Below, piece after piece: positions 7,759 through 15,010 of a stretch of 32,116 nucleotides of DNA. Position numbers and translations under genes: made by a program. Below the pieces are notes generated by a model. The model did not search any database. It worked only from the letters and a program-made list of their open reading frames with translations, and was not told the origin of the DNA. The stretch is from Dehalococcoidia bacterium (lineage in GTDB: Bacteria; Chloroflexota; Dehalococcoidia; Lucifugimonadales; UBA3495), in assembly GCA_022825745.1 (NCBI GenBank), contig JAJDWF010000069.1, positions 1-32,116 on the forward strand. Reading direction: 5' to 3'. Every line of letters begins with the position of its first letter. The stretch's first letter is position 1.

Positions 7759-8100
7759 ATGTAGAGTTGCAAGTTGCACTCGCCGGGACACCATGGTGTG
7801 GATGATGCCTCGCAGACTCATAGCATTCATGGGCGGGGCGAATCCTTGGCGACGCTGTTCGCCACCCAAAGCGCCATCTACGAGTGCCTCGGCTGTGGAG
7901 TGACTATGTGCTTGCGCCGGCCTTCGACAAGGGCGCGGCCGACTGCACCATCAAAACCTTCTTACCTCCCGATGTTCGAGCGGCAACGGGAGGCGGACTA
8001 TTGTGGCGACGCGGCTTTCGGAGGACCCGGAGCGGTCGGTGCTGCTGCTGGAGGCCGGGCCAGACTATCCCAACTTCAACCTGTTGCCCGACATGCTCAA
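7759..8100. pseudogene. Gene debris between DUF2290-like gene and methyltransferase
   Basis: This G+C-rich stretch has no intact gene. On the plus strand it reads as fragments in different frames, including GESLATLFATQSAIYECL near 7840-7893 and WSDYVLAPAFDKGAADCTIK near 7890-7950, which look like protein but match nothing I can name. From 8000 to 8100 it encodes an out-of-context GMC oxidoreductase N-terminus (ATRLSEDPERSVLLLEAG). It appears to be rearranged host-like sequence at the island's inner boundary. Confidence 0.6.
8000..8100 (+). pseudogene. GMC oxidoreductase N-terminal fragment, near-copy of 12039-12138
   Basis: About 100 bases align with the intact GMC gene at 12039-12138 with roughly eight mismatches and no gaps. 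The encoded IVATRLSEDPERSVLLLEAG and following GPDYPNFNLLPDML match IVAARLSEDPERSVLLLEAG and GPDYPDFNLLPEML. The start codon and glycine motif on one side and everything after the LPDML segment on the other are missing. The right breakpoint coincides with the methyltransferase stop codon at 8101. Confidence 0.8.
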
Positions 8101-8958
8101 TCAGTTCGGGCCCCCGCTCCTCGAACCACTTTGAATCGGCCTCCACGTAATGATCGCCTGCCGCCGCATATTCACGCCCTTAACGGTCAGACCCTCGCCG
8201 GACTCTTCCAGCAATTCATCCGCCGCCGCGCGCAGTCTTTCGTCTGCATCGGAGCCTTCCTCCACAAACAACCTTCGCCGAAGTTCCTCCAGTATTGAAC
8301 TGCGGTCTGTGCCCAATACCGGAATTACAGGACTGAGCATCGTCACGTCGGGGAATATATCCATCGCCCACATGAGATTCAGCAATTCCGGGACGCCCGG
8401 CAGCGGGGTGAATCTCTTGCCGTGCACGCGTTCGTAGAACGGAGCATACTGCGCACTGGGTGTCTCCATCATCTCCAGGATCACCACGCGGTCCCTGGCG
8501 CGTTCTTCCAACTTCCTTACGAATGGCGCGGCTTCCAACACGTGATGCAACGCCCAGGAGCAGAGGGTTACGTCCGCCGAGGGAACTTCCACATCCTCCC
8601 ACCGCTCATGGATGGCGGCCACGTTGGTAAATCCGAATTCTGCCACGCGGGTCCTTAGCAAATCCAGCGACTCGGCGGAGGAATCTATTACGGTCACCCG
8701 CTTGGCGCGCGTTGCCAGGGGCAGGGCAAAGCGGCCCGCGCCGCCGCCAACGTCCAGGACCTCGGCGCCTTCGCCCACGACTTTATAGAGGCCGTTGAGC
8801 GCGGGATCGTCGGTACGGTACGGATCCTGTGGCTCGGCGGCAAACACAGGACGGCTATGACCCTGCTCCTGTCCTTCCCTGCGCATATCTGCCATAGCCC
8901 GATCAAATGCCAAGACCTGCTCGCGCCATGCTTCAATAGCTGAGTTCACTTTCGTCAT
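8101..8958 (-). CDS. Class I SAM-dependent methyltransferase
   Basis: A 285-residue protein with SAM-binding motif I VLDVGGGAGRFALPLA near residue 68 and acidic VTVIDSSAESL about 20 residues later. ADVTLCSWALHHVLEAAPFV matches the post-motif region of class I methyltransferases. The substrate is unknown. The last residues (SGSRSGGPN) are low-complexity and end where the GMC fragment begins, so the C-terminus may have been created by rearrangement. The ATG at 8958 abuts AAGGAG with no spacer; the in-frame GTG at 8949 lies nine bases after it and may be the true start. It is transcribed towards the helicase operon, within the island boundaries. Confidence 0.8.
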   Translation of the reverse strand: MTKVNSAIEAWREQVLAFDRAMADMRREGQEQGHSRPVFAAEPQDPYRTDDPALNGLYKVVGEGAEVLDVGGGAGRFALPLATRAKRVTVIDSSAESLDLLRTRVAEFGFTNVAAIHERWEDVEVPSADVTLCSWALHHVLEAAPFVRKLEERARDRVVILEMMETPSAQYAPFYERVHGKRFTPLPGVPELLNLMWAMDIFPDVTMLSPVIPVLGTDRSSILEELRRRLFVEEGSDADERLRAAADELLEESGEGLTVKGVNMRRQAIITWRPIQSGSRSGGPN

Positions 8959-9166
8959 CTCCTTGAGATCCTATATGGTTGACGGGCCGATTCCTGCCAA
9001 AAGACTCCGGCACGCTCGAAAGTCGCGCTTCGCGGGATCGTGTACATGACCACATTGTACGATAGGTTGTACAATATGCGAGGGAGACGTGAGACATCAC
9101 GTTCAGACTAAGGCCAGTAACACGGGGACCGCGTTCTGCACGTTGCAGTTCGAGACTGTGTAAGGT
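8959..9166. other. Intergenic region with inverted repeat ATTGTAC-N8-GTACAAT
   Basis: No gene is visible. The 7-bp arms at 9054-9060 and 9069-9075 form a perfect dyad, and TGTAC also occurs at 9041-9045. TACAAT read on the minus strand could be a -10 for the methyltransferase about 95 bases away, so the dyad may be an operator. No good -35 was found. Confidence 0.4.
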
Positions 9167-9205
9167 AGCAGGAGGTCAGGGGTTCGAATCCCCTAGCCTC
9201 CACCA
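9167..9205 (+). repeat. Right attachment repeat (attR-like), orphan tRNA-Ala 3' fragment
   Basis: Bases 9174-9205 are identical to tRNA-Ala 4733-4764, and 9167-9172 match 4726-4731. The 5' half of a tRNA is absent, so this is not a second gene. The stop codon of the histidine kinase (TAG, minus strand 9195-9193) and its last four codons lie inside this repeat. Confidence 0.88.
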
Positions 9206-10617
9206 CTGCCGGGCGGCAAGGGGAGGCGGATTGTTGTGGTGGCGCCCTGGTTCGGGCCTTTGCTGGTTATGGTGATTTTGCCTCCGTGGGCTTCGACTAT
9301 GGCTTGGGTGATGGCCAGGCCCAGGCCGGTGCCGGTTAGACCATGGCGGCGAGACTGGTCGGTGCGGTAGAAGCGGTCGAAGACGTGGGGGAGGTCGGCC
9401 GAGTCGATGCCGATACCGTCGTCGGTTACGGAGATCGCCAATGTTTCGCCGTTATCGCGCTCCGCCCGGATTACGACATTTCCGCCGGCCTCGGTGCAGT
9501 GGATGGCGTTGCCGAGGACGTTGCCCAGGGCCTGGCTCATGCGCATCCGGTCCAGGTCAACGTGCGGCAGATCGTCGGGAACCTGTAGCGACAGGGCAAC
9601 CTGCCGGGCCTGGGATTGCGGATGCCAGCGCTCCATTTCCGCTCTGAGCAACTCGTAAACCGAAATCGGTTCCGGGGCAAGCCGCAACTCGCCGTGGTCG
9701 GTCTCCGCAAGCCAGTTCAGATCGGTCACCAGGCCGCGCAGCCGGTCCACTTCCTGGATGATGTGGTCGGACGCGCTCTCCGGCGTTTGCAGTCCGTCGC
9801 GCAGCCCTCTCGCCTCCAGCTGGATGACGCTCAACGGCGTGTTCAGCTCGTGGGAGACGTCGTTGATCAGGCGCCGGCGGAGCTCGCGCTGGGTTTCCAG
9901 GGCGGAGGCCATGCGGTTGAACGCCGCGCTCATCCTGCCCAGCTCGTCGGAGGACGTGACCGGCAGTTGAGTGGAATCCCCCTGGGCGACGGCCTGGCTG
10001 GCCTCGGTCAGGGCGGTCACGGGCGCCGTGATGCGCCTGGAGAGCCAGGCGGCCAGAAGGATGGCGACGCCGGCGGTCAGCAGCCCGCCAACCAGGGTGA
10101 TGTACAGGAGCGCGTTGAGAAAGCCGTGGGACTCGGACGACAGGAATTCCCGGTTGACGTCCACATGGACGTGGCCTACGGGCTGGTTGGCGGCGAGATC
10201 GAACACGGCCTGGCGATGCCCGTCCAGGGCGGGCGCGACGGTTCCGGGCGGCAGCGCGGACAGGTTGTCATGCACCACTCGGCCGTCGGCGTCAACGATG
10301 ATGACACGCACCTGGTCCTGGTGGCCCGACTCGGAGTGCTCTCCACCCCTTTCCTCCGAGCGTTCCCACTGCGGGGTTCCGGCGTAGTCGTAGCCGGCCT
10401 CCGACAGCGTCGCATCCACTGTTGCCCAGCCACTGGCGGCGGTATACTCCCGGCTCAGGTTCCGGGCCAGCCGGCTGGCCTCATCACCGCCAACCTGTTC
10501 CACGAACACGCCCAGGCGGGCCTGCGTCGCATAGTAGCCCACGCCAACGTTAACCAGGACGGTCAGGACGATGACGAAAACAATGGAACCCATGATGCGC
10601 CAGCGCAGCGACATCAT
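9193..10617 (-). CDS. Sensor histidine kinase (HAMP-HisKA-HATPase)
   Basis: A 474-residue membrane kinase. It has TM1 at about 8-30, an extracytoplasmic sensor region at 31-165, TM2 at about 168-192, and HAMP at about 192-245. The phospho-acceptor is His256 in NDVSHELNTPL. The ATP-binding N box is NVLGNAIHCT, and the G boxes are DDGIGI at about 400 and GTGLGLAI at about 429. All kinase residues look intact. Its ATG overlaps the response-regulator stop (ATGA), so the pair is translationally coupled. The C-terminal PPGSGGG tail and the stop codon are encoded by the complement of the tRNA-derived right attachment repeat. The sensor ligand is unknown; the lipoprotein upstream in the operon may take part in sensing. 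Confidence 0.92.
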   Translation of the reverse strand: MMSLRWRIMGSIVFVIVLTVLVNVGVGYYATQARLGVFVEQVGGDEASRLARNLSREYTAASGWATVDATLSEAGYDYAGTPQWERSEERGGEHSESGHQDQVRVIIVDADGRVVHDNLSALPPGTVAPALDGHRQAVFDLAANQPVGHVHVDVNREFLSSESHGFLNALLYITLVGGLLTAGVAILLAAWLSRRITAPVTALTEASQAVAQGDSTQLPVTSSDELGRMSAAFNRMASALETQRELRRRLINDVSHELNTPLSVIQLEARGLRDGLQTPESASDHIIQEVDRLRGLVTDLNWLAETDHGELRLAPEPISVYELLRAEMERWHPQSQARQVALSLQVPDDLPHVDLDRMRMSQALGNVLGNAIHCTEAGGNVVIRAERDNGETLAISVTDDGIGIDSADLPHVFDRFYRTDQSRRHGLTGTGLGLAITQAIVEAHGGKITITSKGPNQGATTTIRLPLPPGSGGG

Positions 10618-11291
10618 TCGTCCTCCACTGCGAACCGGTAGCCGGCCCCGTACACCGTGCGGATGGGCTGTCTGCCATTCCGGTTGATCTGCTTGCGCAG
10701 GCGGGCGATCTGGCTATCGATGGCACGGTCGAACCCGTCGAACTCGTCGTTGAAGGTCAGCGAGATCAACTGATCGCGGGTGAGCACCCGGTTGGGGTGG
10801 CGCATGAAGGTTGACAGCAGGGCGATCTGCGCCTGGCTCAGGGCCACGGGTTCCGCATCGACCGTCACGACCCCGGTGGTCTCGTTCAGCGTGATGCTGC
10901 CGGCGGTCAGGACCTGCTGGACTTTGCCCTGGACGCGACGCAGCACGGCCTCGGCGCGGGCGATGAGTTCATCGGGGTCGAAGGGCTTGACCACGTAGTC
11001 GTCGGCCCCGCTGTCGAGGCCGACGATGCGGTCGGCGTGGGCTTCCCGGGCGGTCAGCATGATGATGGGAACGTCGGACTCCCGGCGCAGGGTTTGGCAT
11101 AGTTCCACGCCGTCAAGACGGGGGAGCGCCAGGTCCAGGATTACCAGGTCGGGAGCCAGGTCGCGGGCCCGGGCCAGGCCGGATTCGCCGTCGTGAGTAA
11201 CCTCGGCGGCGAACCCGGCGCGCTCGAAATAGACCCTGACCCAGTTGGCGATCCTGGCATCGTCTTCGATTATGAGTACCGTGCGGCTCAT
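10614..11291 (-). CDS. OmpR/PhoB-type response regulator
   Basis: A 225-residue two-domain regulator. The receiver has acidic pocket IIEDD, phospho-acceptor Asp53 (LVILDLALP), a conserved Thr in MLTARE and Lys in VVKPFDPDEL. The C-terminal winged helix (VALSQAQIALLSTF to YGAGYRF) binds DNA. The second of two adjacent ATGs (11291) is preferred because GGAG then lies five bases upstream; the first ATG (11294) leaves only two. It is coupled to the kinase by a four-base overlap and follows the lipoprotein gene by about 27 bases. It is the cognate regulator of the kinase. Confidence 0.93.
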   Translation of the reverse strand: MSRTVLIIEDDARIANWVRVYFERAGFAAEVTHDGESGLARARDLAPDLVILDLALPRLDGVELCQTLRRESDVPIIMLTAREAHADRIVGLDSGADDYVVKPFDPDELIARAEAVLRRVQGKVQQVLTAGSITLNETTGVVTVDAEPVALSQAQIALLSTFMRHPNRVLTRDQLISLTFNDEFDGFDRAIDSQIARLRKQINRNGRQPIRTVYGAGYRFAVEDE

Positions 11292-11318
11292 CATATCTCC
11301 CGGGCGACCCGACCGGCT

Positions 11319-11861
11319 TTATCCGCCGCCGCCGTGTTCACCGCCGCCTTCCCGACCGTTGCCGTGCTCCCCGCTGCCGCCATGCTCACCGCCCGACCGG
11401 TCGCCGCTGCTGCCGCCGACCTCAGCGTGGGCGACCCAACCGGTGAAGGATGCCGCCGTCGCCGACAAGTTTACCGGCTGCGCCTGGCCGGGGGCCAGGT
11501 CCACCGGGGTGGTGGGGCCGAGTTCGGTGCCGTTGGACAGGTGGACTTCGACTCTGACGTTGCTCAGAACGTTGCCGGTGGTGTTCTGCACGGTTCCCTG
11601 GAAGGCGTTGCTGGCAGCGTCGTAGTTGAGGATGAGGCGGGCGCCGGCGCGAACGGAGTCGAAGGTTGCGTCCGGGGGCAGCATATTGGCGCTGTCCTCT
11701 TCGCCGCCGGGGCTGCTTTGGCTCACCACGGCGGCGCTGGACTCCCGACCCTCGCCGGCTCCGGTGTCGTTGGCGCAGCCGACCAGGATTCCGGCGGCTA
11801 GTATCACCGCCAGGATCGACCCGATCAGGAACGCTCTCTTCATCAGATGGTTGCGAATCAT
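11319..11861 (-). CDS. Secreted lipoprotein with His/Gly-rich tail, first gene of two-component operon
   Basis: A 180-residue protein with lipoprotein signal MKRAFLIGSILAVILAAG and lipobox LVGC. A beta-sandwich-like region follows (AFQGTVQNTTGNVLSNVRVE to VDLAPGQ), resembling FxLYD-type extracellular domains. The C-terminus is very rich in Gly, Glu and His (GGEHGGSGEHGNGREGGGEH), a possible metal-binding tail. The ATG at 11861 is chosen because AAGGAGG lies seven bases upstream. The regulator and kinase genes follow, so it may feed a surface signal, perhaps a metal, into the kinase. That role is inference; the family is not firmly recognised. Confidence 0.75.
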   Translation of the reverse strand: MIRNHLMKRAFLIGSILAVILAAGILVGCANDTGAGEGRESSAAVVSQSSPGGEEDSANMLPPDATFDSVRAGARLILNYDAASNAFQGTVQNTTGNVLSNVRVEVHLSNGTELGPTTPVDLAPGQAQPVNLSATAASFTGWVAHAEVGGSSGDRSGGEHGGSGEHGNGREGGGEHGGGG

Positions 11862-11954
11862 TTTCAATCCTCCTTTCGCGAATTTTTTGTTGGTACTCAC
11901 GATAGCGAGGAAATGTCGCAGAAATATGTCGCCGGCAGCGCGGGCCGGACGATG

Positions 11955-11960
11955 TACAAT
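11955..11960 (+). promoter_or_regulatory. -10-like TACAAT upstream of GMC gene
   Basis: TACAAT lies 33 bases before the GMC start and is preceded by TG. No clear -35 is seen. The divergent lipoprotein gene starts at 11861, so 11862-11993 is a shared control region. Confidence 0.4.
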
Positions 11961-11993
11961 GCGTCCATCCGACATAGGCGGGGAGTTTATCCC

Positions 11994-13544
11994 ATGAAGT
12001 ATGACCATATTGTTGTTGGGGGCGGGACGGCCGGGTGCATTGTGGCGGCGCGGCTGTCGGAGGACCCGGAGCGCTCGGTGCTGCTGCTGGAGGCCGGGCC
12101 GGACTATCCCGACTTCAACCTGCTGCCCGAGATGCTAAAGCTGGGCTGGGGCACGGTGAACCTGGAGGCCCGGGCCGCCGGCTCGCCGTTCAACTGGTCC
12201 TTCACCGGCACGGCCACGCCGGAGCAGGACGCCATGCCCGTGCCGCGCGGCCGGGTGCTGGGCGGCTCCAGCGCCATCAACGGGCAGACGTTCATCCGGG
12301 GCGCGCCCGAGGACTACGACACCTGGGAGTCGTGGGGCAATGACGGCTGGGGCTACGTGGAGTGCCTGCCGTACTTCCGCAAGCTGGAGAACGACGCCGA
12401 CTTTCACGATGACTTCCACGGCACCGAGGGGCCGGTTCCGGTGCGCCACCACATGCGAGAGACCTGGCCGCCGTCCCAAGAGGCGTTCTTCCAGGCCGCC
12501 ACCGGCATGGGCTACCCGTTCCATCCCGACGTGAACCATCCGGAGGCCACGGGCGTCAGCCTGCGGGCGGAGAACAACATCGACGGCGTGCGCATGAGCA
12601 TGGCCCTGGCCTACATCTCGTCGGTGCGCCACCGGCTGAACCTGACCATCCGGCCCAACGCGCAGGCGCGGCGCATCGTGCTGGAACATGACGGGGCCGG
12701 CTCGCCGCGAGCGGTTGGCATGGAGGTGGAGAGCGGCGACGAGGTGTTCGTGGTCGAGGGCGACGAGATTATCCTGTGCACGGGAGCCGTCGGGTCGCCG
12801 CAGTTGCTGATGCTGTCGGGCATCGGGCCGGCCGACCAGTTGCGGGCGCACGGCATCCCCGTGGTGGTGGAGTCGCCGGGCGTGGGACAGAACATGCGCG
12901 ACCATCCCAACGTGTCGGTGCGGTTCATGGTCAAGGACGGCGTTCCGCAGGACCCCAACGGCATGCGGGCGCTGCGGCTGCGCTACACCGCCACCGGCTC
13001 GGACACGCCCAACGACATGATCCTTTCGCCGGCGTCGCTGAACACCGTGGTGCGGGACGACAACCCGGCGCACACCGTCAACTGCGGGCTGTACCTGGCG
13101 GCCGGCAAGGGCGAGTTGCGGCTGGAGTCCGCCGACCCCCACGTGCAGCCCAGCATGGACTACCGCTACCTGGAGGAGGACTGGGACCGGCAGCGGCTGC
13201 GGGAGGCGGTGCGGCTCTGCGTGTCGCTGCTGCAGCACACCGCCTACGACGACATCATCGACGAGATTACCGCGCCGACGGCGGCCGACCTGGAATCCAA
13301 CGAGACGCTGGACGCCTGGCTGCGCCGCAATATCAGCACGTCGTATCACATCTCCGGCACGTGCAAGATGGGGCCGGACGACGACGCGACGGCGGTGGTG
13401 GACACCCGGCTGCGCGTGCGCGGCGTGGACGGCCTGCGGGTGGCGGACGCGTCAATCATGCCGGACGTGGTGCGGGCGAACACCAACGTGACGACGATGA
13501 TGATAGCCGAGCGGGTCGCGGACTTCATCAAGGCGAGGGATTAG
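11994..13544 (+). CDS. GMC family FAD-dependent oxidoreductase (choline-dehydrogenase-like)
   Basis: A 516-residue flavoenzyme. The FAD motif GGGTAG is at 9-14, the GMC signature GRVLGGSSAINGQTFIRG is at about 86-103, and catalytic His452 (SYHISGTCKMG) and Asn498 (NTNVTTMMIAE) are intact. It is closer to choline and alcohol dehydrogenases than the GMC enzyme at 1654-3249, which has the shorter HLLGT signature. The ATG at 11994 is preceded by GGGGAG at eight bases; the reading frame is open further upstream but lacks family similarity there. It ends by overlapping the convergent CYTH gene by 17 bases. A 100-base near-copy of codons 16-48 lies in the island debris at 8000. The substrate is unknown. 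Confidence 0.92.
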   Translation: MKYDHIVVGGGTAGCIVAARLSEDPERSVLLLEAGPDYPDFNLLPEMLKLGWGTVNLEARAAGSPFNWSFTGTATPEQDAMPVPRGRVLGGSSAINGQTFIRGAPEDYDTWESWGNDGWGYVECLPYFRKLENDADFHDDFHGTEGPVPVRHHMRETWPPSQEAFFQAATGMGYPFHPDVNHPEATGVSLRAENNIDGVRMSMALAYISSVRHRLNLTIRPNAQARRIVLEHDGAGSPRAVGMEVESGDEVFVVEGDEIILCTGAVGSPQLLMLSGIGPADQLRAHGIPVVVESPGVGQNMRDHPNVSVRFMVKDGVPQDPNGMRALRLRYTATGSDTPNDMILSPASLNTVVRDDNPAHTVNCGLYLAAGKGELRLESADPHVQPSMDYRYLEEDWDRQRLREAVRLCVSLLQHTAYDDIIDEITAPTAADLESNETLDAWLRRNISTSYHISGTCKMGPDDDATAVVDTRLRVRGVDGLRVADASIMPDVVRANTNVTTMMIAERVADFIKARD

Positions 13545-14064
13545 CGGCGACTACCAGATCCTCGTTGGAGCCGACGATGTGGTCGCCGAGGCACGGCTTG
13601 AAGAGGCGTTGGTACTCGGTTATCTGGAGGTCTATGTCGCGGCCATCCCGCGCCTGGACCTCCACCTCCAAGATTTGGCCGACAGTTTCGACGGTGTCCA
13701 GGTTGAAGACGACGTTGTCCTTGCGCCACAGTTCCCGTTGCTTGCGGACGATGGCGCTAATGCCGAGGGCGCCGGCCAGCACGTCGCCCATCATGGGATC
13801 ATCGGTTGACGCGGTTTGAAACCGGCTGGTGCGGGCGCCGGCTTCCTGTCCCTCGCAGTAGTAGATCAGCTCGCCCTTTCCGTGTTCAATGCGGAGCTTG
13901 AGCCGGCGCGTGCCATCGGCTGAGTCCGCGGACGGCGGGCGGTAGTAGTAGTCCAACTGCTCCTTGATCTCGACGAAACTGGCGCCGTGGTCGCGGAGCA
14001 GTTGGCGGGCGGTGGTGAAATCGTTGCAGTATGCTTTGAGTTCGCGGTTTAGGCGAAGGTGCAT
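13528..14064 (-). CDS. CYTH domain protein (CyaB / thiamine-triphosphatase-like)
   Basis: A 178-residue protein shaped like a CYTH triphosphate tunnel enzyme: RELKAYCNDF near the start, EIKEQLDYYYRPP, then RLKLRIEHGKGELIYYCEG and a late charged strand ILEVEVQAR. Family members are class IV adenylate cyclases or triphosphatases that bind triphosphates and divalent metal in a barrel. The canonical ExExK motif is only partly present (RELK), so activity is uncertain. The start at 14064 gives the usual N-terminus, though the ribosome binding site is weak. It converges on the GMC gene with a 17-base overlap. Confidence 0.75.
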   Translation of the reverse strand: MHLRLNRELKAYCNDFTTARQLLRDHGASFVEIKEQLDYYYRPPSADSADGTRRLKLRIEHGKGELIYYCEGQEAGARTSRFQTASTDDPMMGDVLAGALGISAIVRKQRELWRKDNVVFNLDTVETVGQILEVEVQARDGRDIDLQITEYQRLFKPCLGDHIVGSNEDLVVAANPSP

Positions 14065-14078
14065 GTTCTGTTACCTGT

Positions 14079-14978
14079 TCAGAAGCTTGGGGCAGCGGCT
14101 TTCAGGGCAGCGAGGCCGTCCGCGAGGGCGGGGTGTTCCAGGTTCAGGCGGCGCATGGTTTCCCGGCAATCCAGGCCCAGCCGGTCGGGGCGGACTGATG
14201 CGCCGGCGCGCGCCTGGGCATCCGCATCCATCGGTTGCACCAGGCTGGCGTCAAGGTCGAACGCATTGGCGACGGTGGCGGCGAATTCGTGCATGCTGAC
14301 CCAATCGCGGCCGGCTACGTGCAGGATGCCGGGGTAGTTGCCGGCCACGGTTCTCTCGATACCGTCCACCAGGTGCTCGACGTACACGGGGGTTCGGAGC
14401 ACGTCGGTGGGCGCATGGTAGGGTTGGCCGCCGCGCAGGTTCTCGATGAGCCACGGCGCGAAGTTGCGCTTGCCGGGATGGGGCCAGCCGTACACGATGC
14501 TGGTGCGGATGATGCTCCACGATTCGGCCAGCCACACCACCTCCTGCTCGGCCTCCCACTTGGTGCGACCGTAGTGGGCGGTGGGTCGCGGGGTTTCATC
14601 CTCGCGGTAGAACCCGCGCTGGCCGTCGAACACGCACTCGGTGGACACGAAAATCAGCTTGGACCCGTGACGCTCGCACAGCCGGACGACGGTTGACGTG
14701 GCGGACACGTTAACCGCCGTGGCGCGTTCGGGGTCCCGCTCCGCCGCGCCGATGTCGGCGATGGCGGCCAGGTGAATCACCGCCTCGGGCTGGGTATCGT
14801 CGAACAGTCCCTCAAGCGCGGTGGTGTCCGTCAACTCGACCTGATGCCAGGCATTGCCATCGTCGGCGGGCGGGCCGGACCAGCAGGTGCCGGAGACGGC
14901 GTGATCGGGCGACGCGCCGAGCCGGCGCATGACGTAGCACCCGATGAAACCGCTGGCCCCGATTACCAATATGCGCAA
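14079..14978 (-). CDS. RmlD-like NAD(P)-dependent sugar reductase/epimerase
   Basis: A 299-residue extended SDR. The Rossmann motif GASGFIG is at 7-13, catalytic Ser/Thr is at VSTECVF (112-113), and Tyr136 and Lys140 form YGRTK. The pattern fits dTDP-4-dehydrorhamnose reductase and related nucleotide-sugar enzymes. No other sugar-pathway gene is nearby, so the role is not fixed. The start is TTG at 14978, with AGGTG upstream; no ATG precedes the glycine motif. It is followed by the CYTH gene on the same strand 14 bases later. Confidence 0.85.
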   Translation of the reverse strand: MRILVIGASGFIGCYVMRRLGASPDHAVSGTCWSGPPADDGNAWHQVELTDTTALEGLFDDTQPEAVIHLAAIADIGAAERDPERATAVNVSATSTVVRLCERHGSKLIFVSTECVFDGQRGFYREDETPRPTAHYGRTKWEAEQEVVWLAESWSIIRTSIVYGWPHPGKRNFAPWLIENLRGGQPYHAPTDVLRTPVYVEHLVDGIERTVAGNYPGILHVAGRDWVSMHEFAATVANAFDLDASLVQPMDADAQARAGASVRPDRLGLDCRETMRRLNLEHPALADGLAALKAAAPSF

Positions 14979-15010
14979 AAATACACCTGCCCAACGCCGG
15001 CTCGTGGCGT

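Larger units (their letters stand above)
4765..9205. mobile_element. tRNA-Ala-integrated genomic island, no integrase visible
   Basis: The 4.4 kb between the tRNA-Ala 3' end and an exact copy of its terminal 32 nt has the structure of an island inserted at a tRNA 3' end: an intact tRNA on the left and an orphan 3' fragment on the right. The left two-thirds is visibly richer in A+T than both flanks, with codons such as TTA, AGA and ATA. It carries a helicase and a DUF2290-like gene on the plus strand, then debris, then a methyltransferase on the minus strand. No tyrosine recombinase gene was found, so the element is non-autonomous or decayed. Confidence 0.75.

Noticed and set aside
9167-9205. 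Possible second tRNA-Ala gene
   Set aside because: Only the 3' third is present, with no D arm, anticodon or 5' acceptor strand, so it is an attachment-site remnant.
12135-13349. 404-residue minus-strand open frame
   Set aside because: Antisense of the GMC oxidoreductase, which has intact catalytic motifs and a ribosome binding site.
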